Made by a program: the position numbers and the translations under genes. Below, piece after piece: positions 8,441 through 17,605 of a DNA stretch of 64,000 nt; within the stretch, counting starts at the first letter, position 1, and each line of letters starts with the position of its first letter. The DNA comes from Chitinophagales bacterium (lineage in GTDB: Bacteria > Bacteroidota > Bacteroidia > Chitinophagales > Chitinophagaceae): positions 62,001 to 126,000 of the forward strand of contig JAFLBN010000003.1 of the NCBI GenBank assembly GCA_017303395.1, read 5' to 3'. Under the pieces are notes generated by a model. It made no database searches, was not told the DNA's origin, and was given only the letters and a program-made list of their open reading frames with translations.

Positions 8441-10648
8441 ATGCGCTACATCTTACAGGTACTATTGGCAGGGATTCTCAGCTTTTTTACGGTAACAGAT
8501 TCTTTTGCCACACATATATATGGTGGAGATTTAACATACGCCTGGATATCAGGCAATACCTACAGTATAAAACTCACTTTGTATGGCGATTGCGCGGGGG
8601 ATGCATATCCAGGCTTAAGAGTCAGCAGCCCGCAAATACGCACATTCAGAAACAACAGTCCGGCAGGTGTGTTAATGCTAACTTTGGATACAACAACGAT
8701 AAAAGAAGTAACCCCTGTTTGTAAGGCTGAAGCCAATAATACAACATGTAAAGGTGGCACAGTACCTGGTATAGTACGTTACGAATACAGCACTACATAT
8801 ACATTAAACACTACATCGAACAGATGGAGATTCGTTTTTGAAGGCACTATGGGCAATGGCCAACAAGCCGGCAGAAGCACCTCTGTTACTAACCTGAGTG
8901 CCTCTGGCATAATGTATTTGGAAGCTATATTAAATAATACGACAGGCAACAATACATCTCCTGAATTCACATCAGTACCAACACCATTCTTCTGTGTAAA
9001 TCAAAATCAGGAATATAATCAAGGTGCAATAGATAACGATAATGATTCTCTGTATTTTTCACTTACCGCTGCAATAAGCAATGGTATACCAATGTCTTAT
9101 CGTACAGGTTATAGTGCTACAAAGCCATTATCGGTAGTAAGCAATACTTTCAAATTTGATAATCAAACAGGACAAATGACTTTCATGCCTGACATTGGGC
9201 AATCATCAGTAGTCGTTAATAAGATTGAAGAATATAGAAATGGTGTGCTGATAGGATCTACCATGAGAGAGATGAGCTTTATTGTATTCAGTGATTGTAA
9301 TAACACACCTCCTTCTCTGCAAATAAATAAAGACAGTGTTTATGGTGCTGGTATTGATGGGACCACATTATACAGTTGTATGGGAACTCGCGCAGTGTCT
9401 TTCATTGTAGAACCTGTTGATAAAAATGGGGATAATATTACCTTAGCAGCTTCCAATTTGCCATTAAATGCTTCCTTCAATGTAACAAATAACAGCACAA
9501 AAAAACCAAGAGCAATTTTCTATTGGGACACACAAGCATTGCAGTTGGGCACATACACTATGTATGTAAATATGAAAGACGATGGATGTCCATTATCCAG
9601 TAATCAAACACAAGCCATCGCACTTAATATTGTAGAACCTTTTAAAGTAAGTACTGAAGTATTATTCCCAACAAGATGCTATAACAGACAATACACTGCC
9701 ATTAATGTAAATGCCGGTATAGCAAAGAAAAAAATAGTTGTCACTAAAGGAGGACACCCATGGTCTGAATATGCAGATAGCTCAACCAATACCGTTATCA
9801 GAGATAGCTTTACTGTAGGAGAATATGAAATAACTGTTTCATCTGCATACTTACCGTGTAGTACCACTATCAAAATGAATGTGGTAGATAGCGGTGCATA
9901 TCCGATACCTGCATTTATACGAGATAAAAACCTATGCGTGAATGACCCTGTTGAAGATATTGACAATATATCGCTTGATAACTTACCAATCAACAGGTAT
10001 ACGCTGGATGGCACGCTTGTAGATTCAAAAACGGGATATAATACAAATGCCCCAGGCACATATTCATGGATTATTAAACAGCAAGTTGGCGCTTGTGAGT
10101 CTGTAGCTGATACTTTCAAAGTAATCGTACATGCATTGCCGCGGGTAAAAAACCTGACCAAAGGTGGCACTGTTTGCCTTGGAGATACTATAGAACTAAA
10201 AGCTACAGGTGCTGATTATTACGAATGGTTACCTAAATATCGTGTAAAGAAAAAAAATGACACATCTTACTACGCACGCGTCATGGAACCGGATTTATAC
10301 ACCGTAATTGGCAAGACGTTGGATGGATGTGTGAATACTGACTCATTTCGTATCAGTTCTACTGAAGATTGCTGCACTTTCTCTTATCCATCTGCATTTA
10401 CACCAAACGGCGATGGTTTGAATGACGGATTTAAGCCTGTTCTGTATGGCAATCAGGGCGAATACCTCTTTGCAGTGTATAACCGTTGGGGACAACAGGT
10501 ATTTATTACCAGCAATCCTCGCCAATATTGGGACGGCACATTTAACTCACAGAAATGTGATGTAGGTGTTTACTATTATAAATTCCGTGCAACTTGCCTT
10601 ACCGGGCATACGGAGATAAAAAGTGGTGAGGTAATGCTGATAAGGTAG
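8441..10648 (+). CDS. T9SS type B (gliding motility-associated C-terminal) cargo protein
   Basis: Surface protein of 735 residues. It has a signal peptide (about 1-24), then ATHIYGGDLTY, a mature N-terminus shared with the larger minus-strand gene at 34273-37458 (ATHFAAADIY). The middle holds Ig/PKD-like beta domains with paired cysteines. The C-terminus from about residue 647 is the gliding motility-associated type B sorting domain: AFTPNGDGLND, then VYNRWGQQVF and YWDGTF, ending in EVMLIR. Type B cargo is exported by T9SS and is often filamentous or adhesive. Upstream is a 209-base divergent region shared with the carboxylase gene. The stop is only 4 bases from the stop of the convergent peptidase gene, and no terminator is visible between them. 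Confidence 0.85.
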   Translation: MRYILQVLLAGILSFFTVTDSFATHIYGGDLTYAWISGNTYSIKLTLYGDCAGDAYPGLRVSSPQIRTFRNNSPAGVLMLTLDTTTIKEVTPVCKAEANNTTCKGGTVPGIVRYEYSTTYTLNTTSNRWRFVFEGTMGNGQQAGRSTSVTNLSASGIMYLEAILNNTTGNNTSPEFTSVPTPFFCVNQNQEYNQGAIDNDNDSLYFSLTAAISNGIPMSYRTGYSATKPLSVVSNTFKFDNQTGQMTFMPDIGQSSVVVNKIEEYRNGVLIGSTMREMSFIVFSDCNNTPPSLQINKDSVYGAGIDGTTLYSCMGTRAVSFIVEPVDKNGDNITLAASNLPLNASFNVTNNSTKKPRAIFYWDTQALQLGTYTMYVNMKDDGCPLSSNQTQAIALNIVEPFKVSTEVLFPTRCYNRQYTAINVNAGIAKKKIVVTKGGHPWSEYADSSTNTVIRDSFTVGEYEITVSSAYLPCSTTIKMNVVDSGAYPIPAFIRDKNLCVNDPVEDIDNISLDNLPINRYTLDGTLVDSKTGYNTNAPGTYSWIIKQQVGACESVADTFKVIVHALPRVKNLTKGGTVCLGDTIELKATGADYYEWLPKYRVKKKNDTSYYARVMEPDLYTVIGKTLDGCVNTDSFRISSTEDCCTFSYPSAFTPNGDGLNDGFKPVLYGNQGEYLFAVYNRWGQQVFITSNPRQYWDGTFNSQKCDVGVYYYKFRATCLTGHTEIKSGEVMLIR

Positions 10649-10652
10649 GCAA

Positions 10653-11663
10653 TCAGTCTTTATATATTTTCACTTCAGTATCACCGGAAGATTTCTTAAA
10701 CCCTCTGAACATAGAACCTGTGTTGAATGGCATAGTTATGTTTCCTTGTTTGTCTATTGCAATCATACCGCCATCGCCGCCCAATGCAGGTAATTTTTGC
10801 AGTATCATTTCATTAGCTGCATCATTTATTGACATGCCTTTAAACTCTATTCTGTCACTAACACTTTTAGCCATCACCAGACGAATATAGTATTCGCCCC
10901 AACCTGTGCAACTGATAGCACACACATCGCTTGCATAGGTACCAATACCTATCAGCGGTGCATCCCCCACTCTTCCCGGCTTTTTATTGCTCATACCGCC
11001 TGTACTGGTGGCAGCCGCAAGATTTCCGCTTTTATCCAAAGCAACAGCGCCTACTGTACCATATTTTTCATCGTAATTATCAGGCTGTAATAATGATGAT
11101 TTCTTTTTGTTGTTTTCTCTTTGTTCGGCCTCTCTCTTCAGTGCGTTTTTCAGTGCATCCCAGCTATGTTGGGTAAAGAAGTAAGACGGCTTCACAATCT
11201 CGCAATTATTCTCCCCAGCCAACGCTTCTGCACCTTTACCAATCATCATAACATGCATCGTCTTATCCATAACAACTCTGGCTGCCGTAATTGGATTTTT
11301 CACGATAGTAATACCTGCAACAGAACCTGCCTTTAAGTTGCTACCATCCATGATGGCAGCATCCATCTCGTTTTTTCCCGCATGTGTAAAAACGGAGCCT
11401 TTACCTGCATTAAACAGACTGTCATCTTCCAGTAACATCACAGCAGCCTGAACAGCATCCACAGACGTTCCTCCTTTGCTCAATATTTCATAGCCTTTAT
11501 CCAATGCCTTCTGAATACCAGCCTTATACGAAGCCTGCTTAGCCTCTGAAAGATTGCCTGCATAGCCTGCACCACCATGTACTGCTATGGCAAATGGTTT
11601 ATCAGATTGTGCATGTAGTGTAAAAGACAAACAAAGACCTGCGGCGAAAAGGCTGAATTTCAT
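10653..11663 (-). CDS. Isoaspartyl peptidase / plant-type L-asparaginase (Ntn hydrolase), exported
   Basis: Threonine-dependent amidohydrolase of 336 residues that cleaves isoaspartyl dipeptides and/or asparagine. Residues 1-19 form a signal peptide (ending LHAQ), so it is periplasmic or surface-associated. Family marks: AIAVHGGAG (25-33), GGTSVDAVQAAV (64-75), NAGKGSVFT (85-93), NEMDAAIMDG (98-107), and the autoprocessing site where Thr203 of YGTVGAVALD becomes the catalytic N-terminus after cleavage into alpha and beta chains. STGGM follows, as expected for substrate binding. The ABC-2 permease gene lies 47 bases upstream on the same strand; they may be cotranscribed, but a functional link is not evident. 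Confidence 0.9.
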   Translation of the reverse strand: MKFSLFAAGLCLSFTLHAQSDKPFAIAVHGGAGYAGNLSEAKQASYKAGIQKALDKGYEILSKGGTSVDAVQAAVMLLEDDSLFNAGKGSVFTHAGKNEMDAAIMDGSNLKAGSVAGITIVKNPITAARVVMDKTMHVMMIGKGAEALAGENNCEIVKPSYFFTQHSWDALKNALKREAEQRENNKKKSSLLQPDNYDEKYGTVGAVALDKSGNLAAATSTGGMSNKKPGRVGDAPLIGIGTYASDVCAISCTGWGEYYIRLVMAKSVSDRIEFKGMSINDAANEMILQKLPALGGDGGMIAIDKQGNITMPFNTGSMFRGFKKSSGDTEVKIYKD

Positions 11664-11710
11664 ATCTACAAGGTAATTAAATTAAGATTATACCAAATAG
11701 TTATATGTAA

Positions 11711-12811
11711 TTATTCCCACTTAAAGACTTTGCCAGCAACGACATACACCACTACACCCCACACCAACAGGAATAGAATATCGTACTTCACCTCCCATAA
11801 ACCTACACCCTCAAATGCTACTTTACGCATTGCATCATTCAGGAAGGTAAGGGGTAAAGCCCTACAAAACGGTTGTAGCCAAACCGGGAAATTATCGATA
11901 GAAAAGAACGTACCTGCTAATAAGAATTGTGGTAGTGTTATCATATTGGCAAAGGGTGGAATGGTTGCATCACTCTTTGCAATACCGCTTACTATGAAGC
12001 CAAAGCCCATAAAGACCAGTATTGCCAATGCACTCAAAGATATAAGTTCAATGAACGTAACGAAACCATTCACCAATGTATAGTGAAAAGCAAAATGACC
12101 AACAGCAATGATGATAGAAGCGCCCAATAGTTGAAATATCATACGTGAGATACCCTCGCTTAGCACTATGAACTCGCGGCTTACAGGAGTTGCAAAGAAT
12201 CGCTTTAGCACCAATGTCTGTCTGAGATTAAAAAACACAAATGCGGTACCAAACACACTACCGGCCAAGAGTGAAAAACCTAACTGCCCCGGCAGTATGA
12301 AATCTATCATTCTAAACTCCCGCACAACATTCTCCTTTACTTCTACAGAAGCCATATCTGCAGCTCTTTTTGCAGTTTCAGGGTCCATGGACTGAATAAC
12401 ACTATTCAGTATACCCCTTAACTGCTGCACGTTTGCCATTTGAGAGGATGAGGCATTCAACACAATTCTGTATGTTGGCTTAACGCTATCGGGAGATTTT
12501 TTTATACGCATCATAGCCGTTATTTCTCCTTCTTTCATTTGCTTACTCAAAAATGCGCTATCTCCGTGCACCCATTTCAATTCGCTCATATAACTCAGTA
12601 CATGATACAATCTGTTATTCGTATCAGAACCCGGGGCAATAGCCACTTTGATACTACTATGACCACCGCCATTACCCAAAAAACCAAATACAAGAATAAA
12701 TATCAATGGAAAAGCAATACTGAAAACAATAGCCGATGGGCTCTTCATAATAGATTGAAGGCTGGCTTTGATAAGTGCACGCATTGCACGTGCATGGCTG
12801 TATTGGCTCAT
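11711..12811 (-). CDS. ABC-2 type transporter permease
   Basis: Integral inner-membrane protein of 366 residues. One N-terminal membrane helix (about 22-46, SAIVFSIAFPLIFILVFGFL) is followed by an extracytoplasmic domain of about 150 residues, then five or so helices in the C-terminal half (from ILPGQLGFSLLAG on), with LPQFLLAGTFFSIDNFPVWLQ typical of the ABC-2/YhgE-DrrB group. It would export a drug, lipid or polysaccharide together with a separate ATPase. No ATPase gene is adjacent, as the upstream gene is divergent, so it is an orphan permease here. The next gene on the strand is the exported isoaspartyl peptidase, 47 bases away. Confidence 0.8.
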   Translation of the reverse strand: MSQYSHARAMRALIKASLQSIMKSPSAIVFSIAFPLIFILVFGFLGNGGGHSSIKVAIAPGSDTNNRLYHVLSYMSELKWVHGDSAFLSKQMKEGEITAMMRIKKSPDSVKPTYRIVLNASSSQMANVQQLRGILNSVIQSMDPETAKRAADMASVEVKENVVREFRMIDFILPGQLGFSLLAGSVFGTAFVFFNLRQTLVLKRFFATPVSREFIVLSEGISRMIFQLLGASIIIAVGHFAFHYTLVNGFVTFIELISLSALAILVFMGFGFIVSGIAKSDATIPPFANMITLPQFLLAGTFFSIDNFPVWLQPFCRALPLTFLNDAMRKVAFEGVGLWEVKYDILFLLVWGVVVYVVAGKVFKWE

Positions 12812-12897
12812 ATACTAATGTAAGCTGCAAAAATACTTGTTAAAAATGAACAGCACTATGTTTAATGCACCTGAATAATGTAAATTACGTAAGCATT

Positions 12898-14169
12898 ATG
12901 TTTAATCGATTATCTAAATACCTGAGCATTGCCCTATTATTCCTGTCCTCAGGTCAGGTAATGGCGGCTAAGCTTTTTATACCTATGGATGCCGACAACC
13001 AGAGCAACCACTTGAAAGCTTATGGAGTGGCTTATGCTGCATTAAAAGATGGGCTTGAAGTCGACTGGATGCTCAATTATCAGGGAGGTAGCTTTTGCAT
13101 GAACGATGCTGACGAGATAGAACGCCTTTGTAAAATACGTGGAGTGAACTATGAGATAATCAGCGATGCAAAGTATTTGGGCATTATCGAAAAAATTGCC
13201 AATCCTGATTATAATGCCGATATCATTAAACTGGAGAAAGCACCTAAAATTGCAGTATATACCCCACCAGGAAAACAGCCATGGGATGATGCCGTAACAA
13301 TGGTACTTACCTATGCAGAAATACCATACGACAAGATTTACGATGATATAGCACTGGAAGACAAACTGCCTGAATATGACTGGCTACATCTACACCATGA
13401 AGATTTTTCAGGACAGTATGGCAAATTTTGGGCGCAATACCAGAATACTACTTGGTTTCAGGAGGAAGTAAAGAACAGCGAAGCCATGGCAAAAAAACAT
13501 GGATTCAAGAAAGTATCTCAACTGAAACTGGCGGTGGCACAGAAGATACAGGCATTTGTAGCAGGCGGTGGTTATCTTTTTGCCATGTGCAGTGCAACCG
13601 ACACATACGACATTGCTTTAAGTGCATTAAACACAGACATATGTGATGTACCTTTTGATGGTGACCCCATAGCCCCGAATGCGCAACAGAAACTAGACTA
13701 TACACAGGCTTTTGCTTTCAAAGATTTTAAGATATCCACCAACCCATACGAGTACGAATTCTCTGATATAGATAATACGCATTACAGGCAGGTAAATCCT
13801 GATGTAGATTATTTTACCCTGTTTACTTTCTCTGCAAAGTTTGACCCTGTACCGACGATGTTATGCCAAAACCATACAACAACAGTAAAAGGTTTTATGG
13901 GCCAGACTACGGCATTTCGTAAAGATGTATTGAAAACAAGTGTTTTGGTAATGGGTGATTATAAGCCTAAGAACGAAGCCAGATATATACATGGTGAGTT
14001 TGGTAAAGGCACTTGGACCTTCTACGGTGGCCACGACCCTGAAGACTATGAACACCAGATAGGCGACCCACCAACAGACCTTAGCCTGCATCCAACATCT
14101 CCGGGATACAGACTGATACTAAATAATGTACTCTTCCCAGCAGCAAGAAAGAAACCTAGAAAAACATAA
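12898..14169 (+). CDS. Exported ThuA / class I amidotransferase-like protein
   Basis: Protein of 423 residues with signal peptide 1-23 (ending VMAA). The mature N-terminus KLFIPMDADNQSNHLKAYG and the NYQGGSFC segment match a family found across Bacteroidota that, as I recall, is often labelled asparagine synthetase B. I see no N-terminal Cys nucleophile or ATP-pyrophosphatase loop that would justify that label. The central AVAQKIQAFVAGGGYLFAMC resembles the nucleophile-elbow region of ThuA/glutamine amidotransferase-like folds, and EFGKGTWTFYGGHDPEDYEH near the end supports the same fold. The ATG at 12898 is chosen because it leads straight into the signal sequence; the frame is open to 12865. 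Substrate unknown. Confidence 0.65.
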   Translation: MFNRLSKYLSIALLFLSSGQVMAAKLFIPMDADNQSNHLKAYGVAYAALKDGLEVDWMLNYQGGSFCMNDADEIERLCKIRGVNYEIISDAKYLGIIEKIANPDYNADIIKLEKAPKIAVYTPPGKQPWDDAVTMVLTYAEIPYDKIYDDIALEDKLPEYDWLHLHHEDFSGQYGKFWAQYQNTTWFQEEVKNSEAMAKKHGFKKVSQLKLAVAQKIQAFVAGGGYLFAMCSATDTYDIALSALNTDICDVPFDGDPIAPNAQQKLDYTQAFAFKDFKISTNPYEYEFSDIDNTHYRQVNPDVDYFTLFTFSAKFDPVPTMLCQNHTTTVKGFMGQTTAFRKDVLKTSVLVMGDYKPKNEARYIHGEFGKGTWTFYGGHDPEDYEHQIGDPPTDLSLHPTSPGYRLILNNVLFPAARKKPRKT

Positions 14170-14208
14170 AATAAAAAAGGCGTCAGACTATCTGACGCCT
14201 TTTTTATT
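14170..14208. terminator. Strong bidirectional terminator
   Basis: A perfect 18-bp stem (14170-14187 with 14191-14208) has a CTA loop. It ends the plus-strand gene at 14169 and overlaps the stop codon of the convergent TonB-dependent receptor gene. Confidence 0.85.
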
Positions 14209-16252
14209 ATCTTAGTTTATACCTAAATCCTCCATAAATATTAGCTCCCATTATAGGCCCCCAAATCATGGAGGCATCAAAGCCCACATTGTATGGATTA
14301 CCGGCACCCACAATCGGGTCGTGCATCATATAGTTAGTCAGGTTTTCACCACCAAGATATACTTCCAGTTTATCATTCCACGACTTGCTGATCTGAGCAT
14401 TCATTTGCCAGAACGAGGGAGAATAAGACTCAGAAGTAACTCCACCGCCATGATGACTATGTAAGGAAGGGATTCTTTTTGAACCGATCCACTGTACCGT
14501 GTAGTCAAACTTCCATTTATTTCTTGTCTCATAACCAATGTTGGCAAATGCTCTGTGAGCTGCTACCAACGGACGTTCTTTTAGTGTATTACCATAGCTT
14601 GTGCGCACATCGTACCATCTGTATGCCAATCGCAAATCGAGGTTATGGATAAGCTCATAATCGGCCTGAGCTTGCAGGCTATTGGCAAAAGACAAACCAT
14701 TCAGGTTGTAAAACTGCACACTATGAGCATCTTCCACATCTACTACTACCTGATTTTGAAAATGGGTGTAGTAGTAATCTACAGACACAGCACCATCTCT
14801 GTAATCTAATACAAACTTTTGCGTCAGGTTTACACCACTATTCCACGCTACCTCAGGATTCAAACCATAAGGATTGGCACTACCTGCTGCGCTCTGTACC
14901 ATAAAGCTACGGTTACTAGCCATATAGCCCATATTCTCTGCAAAGATGTTTGCTGTACGTTGTGCCCTGCCAACAGATGCACGCAGCACTGTTTTCTTGA
15001 ATGGTGCATACCTTACATGCAAGCGTGGTGTGGCAAAAACACCGAATATATTGTGATAGTCACCGCGAATACCCGCAACAAGATTGAACTTGGTTGAATG
15101 TGTATATGCATACTCTGCAAAAGCCCCGGGAACAATTTCATTGCGTTTGTAGTTTGTAAGCCTGAATGTCTCATCATAGTTGTCTACAAGCGTACTTAAG
15201 CCACCTTTCAATATATGATTGGTATTGCCCAGAATAGTCTGGTATATCAGGTTTGCATAAAAGCTGCGTTGTGTGCCAAGGTAGTTTGTGCTACCATACT
15301 TCGCATCCTGATTATGATATACACCAGCCAGTTGCAGCCCCATACTTGTGCCGGGCTTACTAAACATTTTACCAATTTTAGCCCAGCCTTCTACACGTTC
15401 TGTATTCAACTGAAAACCCCAAGGCTTACCTGTAATCTGCTCTCCATTGCGCTCGTAGTTCCACTGTCCGCCTGTATTTTGTACAAAGGCGGCTTTCACA
15501 CCACCCTGCACTTCCCAACCCTTAGGCCCAAACCAGAACCAACGATTAGCGCCTACAAACTGTTTGTCTAAAGGTTGGTCAAGAAAGCCGTCATTATTAT
15601 TATCCAGCTTCAACCATTGGGACTTACCGTGCAATAGGATATTGGTCGACAGCTTATCGCTCAGTTTATTCCTGTATACGATATTACCCTCCGTACGTCC
15701 TTGTGAGCTTTGGTATAGATTGAGGTGTAGCTTTTCTTCTTTATCCTCAAAAGGTTTGCGCCATTCTACATTTATTTGTCCCGCAACACTTTCATAACCG
15801 TTTACAACACTACCTGTACCCTTGCTGAGTTGCATACCCTCTATAAAAGTACCGGGAGTAAATGTAAGACCTGTTACAGCGGCCAAGCCACGTGTATCAG
15901 GTATATTTTCTCTTGTTATGAGTGTATATGGACCTGCAAGCCCTAACATTTGTATTTGTTTGTAGCCCGATACTGCATCCGTAAACGCTACATCTACTGA
16001 AGGTGTTGTTTCAAAACTTTCGCTCAGGTTACAACATGCTGCTTTCAGTAATTCTCGCTGGCTGATAAGCTCACGCTTCATAGGGTCGAGCATACTTATT
16101 TGAGTACTTGCCCTACGGAATTTTACAGTAACCTCTTTAAGCTTTTTAGTTGAATCAGATTTTACAACTGTACTGTCCTGTGCAATGGCATCTGCGTATG
16201 GCATAGCCATGATACTGCCTAATAGCAGTTTCTTCGATATAGTTCCCATACT
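14207..16252 (-). CDS. TonB-dependent receptor, metal-associated type
   Basis: Outer-membrane receptor of 681 residues. The signal peptide (MGTISKKLLLGS...) is the reason for choosing the ATG at 16252; the frame is open to 16324 but that would overlap the HMA gene. The plug domain (about 45-170) contains the Cys pair of AACCNLSESFE, then PSVDVAFTDAVSGYKQIQ, GLAGPYTLITREN and VNGYESVAGQIN. The rest is a beta-barrel with many aromatic strands. No carboxypeptidase-like N-terminal extension is present. The plug sequence and the two preceding genes (HMA protein 10 bases upstream and HYC_CC_PP protein) mark a Bacteroidota module thought to handle copper or another soft metal. The substrate is inferred. 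Confidence 0.85.
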   Translation of the reverse strand, partial: SMGTISKKLLLGSIMAMPYADAIAQDSTVVKSDSTKKLKEVTVKFRRASTQISMLDPMKRELISQRELLKAACCNLSESFETTPSVDVAFTDAVSGYKQIQMLGLAGPYTLITRENIPDTRGLAAVTGLTFTPGTFIEGMQLSKGTGSVVNGYESVAGQINVEWRKPFEDKEEKLHLNLYQSSQGRTEGNIVYRNKLSDKLSTNILLHGKSQWLKLDNNNDGFLDQPLDKQFVGANRWFWFGPKGWEVQGGVKAAFVQNTGGQWNYERNGEQITGKPWGFQLNTERVEGWAKIGKMFSKPGTSMGLQLAGVYHNQDAKYGSTNYLGTQRSFYANLIYQTILGNTNHILKGGLSTLVDNYDETFRLTNYKRNEIVPGAFAEYAYTHSTKFNLVAGIRGDYHNIFGVFATPRLHVRYAPFKKTVLRASVGRAQRTANIFAENMGYMASNRSFMVQSAAGSANPYGLNPEVAWNSGVNLTQKFVLDYRDGAVSVDYYYTHFQNQVVVDVEDAHSVQFYNLNGLSFANSLQAQADYELIHNLDLRLAYRWYDVRTSYGNTLKERPLVAAHRAFANIGYETRNKWKFDYTVQWIGSKRIPSLHSHHGGGVTSESYSPSFWQMNAQISKSWNDKLEVYLGGENLTNYMMHDPIVGAGNPYNVGFDASMIWGPIMGANIYGGFRYKLR

Positions 16253-16262
16253 TGTGTCGTTT

Positions 16263-16619
16263 TTAGTGTTCGCAAGTATTGGTTTTATATTGGCAGCATT
16301 CAGGCAGCTTGTTGTAGTCTGCATCCTCGGCTTTTACCAATTCTGAACTATGGCCTGCTTTTGCCACGCTCTTCAATATTGTTTCATCATTGGTTTTAGA
16401 CGGCTTGTATATAACAGTCAGGGTATGTTTATCTTTATCCCAGTCAGCTTTTTTTACGCCTTTCACGAATGCAGCTTCTTCAATGCGCTTTTTGCACATA
16501 CCACAATTACCATCAACCTTATAGGTTTTGGTAACTACATCTTTAGTGTCTTTGCTGTCTTGTGCGGTTACACTAACAGCAGAAAATATGATGGAAAGAA
16601 TGATAATTATCTGTTTCAT
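16263..16619 (-). CDS. Exported heavy-metal-associated (HMA) domain protein
   Basis: Small periplasmic metal-binding protein of 118 residues. A signal peptide (1-20, ending VTAQ) is followed by one HMA ferredoxin-like domain. The metal site is CGMC (Cys39, Cys42) in GNCGMCKKRIEEAAF, matching the CxxC of copper chaperones, and the KADWDKDKHTLTVIYKP strand pair follows as expected. An unusual Cys-rich tail, ECCQYKTNTCEH (Cys108, Cys109, Cys116, His118), could give a second metal site. The gene lies 10 bases upstream of the TonB-dependent receptor and 79 bases downstream of the HYC_CC_PP gene, all on the minus strand. A periplasmic partner in copper handling is the likely role. Confidence 0.85.
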   Translation of the reverse strand: MKQIIIILSIIFSAVSVTAQDSKDTKDVVTKTYKVDGNCGMCKKRIEEAAFVKGVKKADWDKDKHTLTVIYKPSKTNDETILKSVAKAGHSSELVKAEDADYNKLPECCQYKTNTCEH

Positions 16620-16698
16620 TTTTACTTATTCAATTAGTTAAATTACATATTTATCCAATGCCAGATAAGGCATATATCATTAAAAACAGGATAAACTT

Positions 16699-17118
16699 TT
16701 AACCGTAATAAGTAAAAGAAGAGTGCAATTTGAATAATGGGATGTTTTGCCACAACCCCGGTGGGGCATTGGGCATACCATTACAAGGTTTCTCTTGTCC
16801 TCTTGCAATAGCATTTTCAGAATAGACAATATAAGTAAGCGAAGGTAGAACCCACTCTAATACTGATAGCTTAAAGTCTATATAATCTGCAACAGTATGG
16901 TCTACAGTAATCTTTGCTGCGAGTACTTCATCTTTACAACAATCAGTATCGTTGTGTGTAGCATCATCAATACAATTGTCACTTTCACACCCTGTAGCTG
17001 ATGCTGTATACATCCCCCAGGATTCCAGCTCACTGCCACAATAGTGCATGCTTATTGTTACCCCTGACACTGCAAGCAGGTAGATAAACATAATAGGTAT
17101 GACAATCAGCTTTTTCAT
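16699..17118 (-). CDS. HYC_CC_PP family protein
   Basis: Small exported protein of 139 residues. An N-terminal hydrophobic helix (about 4-22) acts as signal or anchor. The three family marks are all present: HYC (25-27), a Cys pair at 60-61 in DCCKDE, and PP at 119-120 in NAPPG. Extra cysteines (44, 49, 112) and histidines suggest metal or disulfide chemistry. Members of this family in Bacteroidota sit next to HMA proteins and TonB-dependent receptors, as here, where it is the first gene of the three-gene minus-strand group. Molecular function is not known; a role in copper or other soft-metal homeostasis is an inference from context. Confidence 0.8.
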   Translation of the reverse strand: MKKLIVIPIMFIYLLAVSGVTISMHYCGSELESWGMYTASATGCESDNCIDDATHNDTDCCKDEVLAAKITVDHTVADYIDFKLSVLEWVLPSLTYIVYSENAIARGQEKPCNGMPNAPPGLWQNIPLFKLHSSFTYYG

Positions 17119-17212
17119 TGACTGTACAAAGATAACCCTGTAAATGTTAATAAAACAGAAAAACGCTTATAAGATTATGGGCAGGATTTATATTATTTTG
17201 TGGTAGCAAATC

Positions 17213-17605
17213 ATGAAAAATCCGTTTAAAACAGGCGATATAAAGGAATACAGGCATCTTGTAACAGAGGCAGATGCAGCAAAGTTTGCCAGCGGCGAGG
17301 TGCATAATGTATACAGTACATTTGCCCTGACCCGCGATGCCGAATGGGCTGGCAGGCTGTTTGTGCTGGAAATGAAGGAAGAAGATGAGGAAGGTATTGG
17401 CACAGCAGTTACGGTTACACATCACTCTCCAGCCCTGATGGGACAGGAAGTTTTATTTACCGCGACATTGGCAGAGGTAAACAAAAATGAAGTAGTTGTA
17501 GACTTTACTGCAATGGTTGGCGAACGCCCGATAAGCAGTGGTAAAACCTGGCAGAAAATACTGAAACGAGAAAAGCTGGATAAGTTATTTAAGATGCTGA
17601 AGTAA
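17213..17605 (+). CDS. Hotdog-fold thioesterase, FlK-like
   Basis: Cytoplasmic protein of 130 residues with the single-domain hotdog fold, likely an acyl-CoA thioesterase. The order resembles the fluoroacetyl-CoA thioesterase-like group: an N-terminal strand, a helix containing RDAEWAG (43-49), then GTAVTVTHHSPALMGQEVLF with the conserved His pair and Gly, and a terminal strand VGERPISSGKTWQKIL. No fluoro-compound role should be assumed; most relatives are general short-chain thioesterases. Transcribed alone. The stop codon abuts the stop of the convergent hydrolase gene (17605/17606), leaving no room for a conventional terminator. Confidence 0.7.
   Translation: MKNPFKTGDIKEYRHLVTEADAAKFASGEVHNVYSTFALTRDAEWAGRLFVLEMKEEDEEGIGTAVTVTHHSPALMGQEVLFTATLAEVNKNEVVVDFTAMVGERPISSGKTWQKILKREKLDKLFKMLK

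Noticed and set aside
14819-15797. Several plus-strand open frames of 77-118 codons opposite the TonB receptor
   Set aside because: They are shadows on the opposite strand of a well-supported coding region, rich in Cys, His and Tyr and without start-site support.
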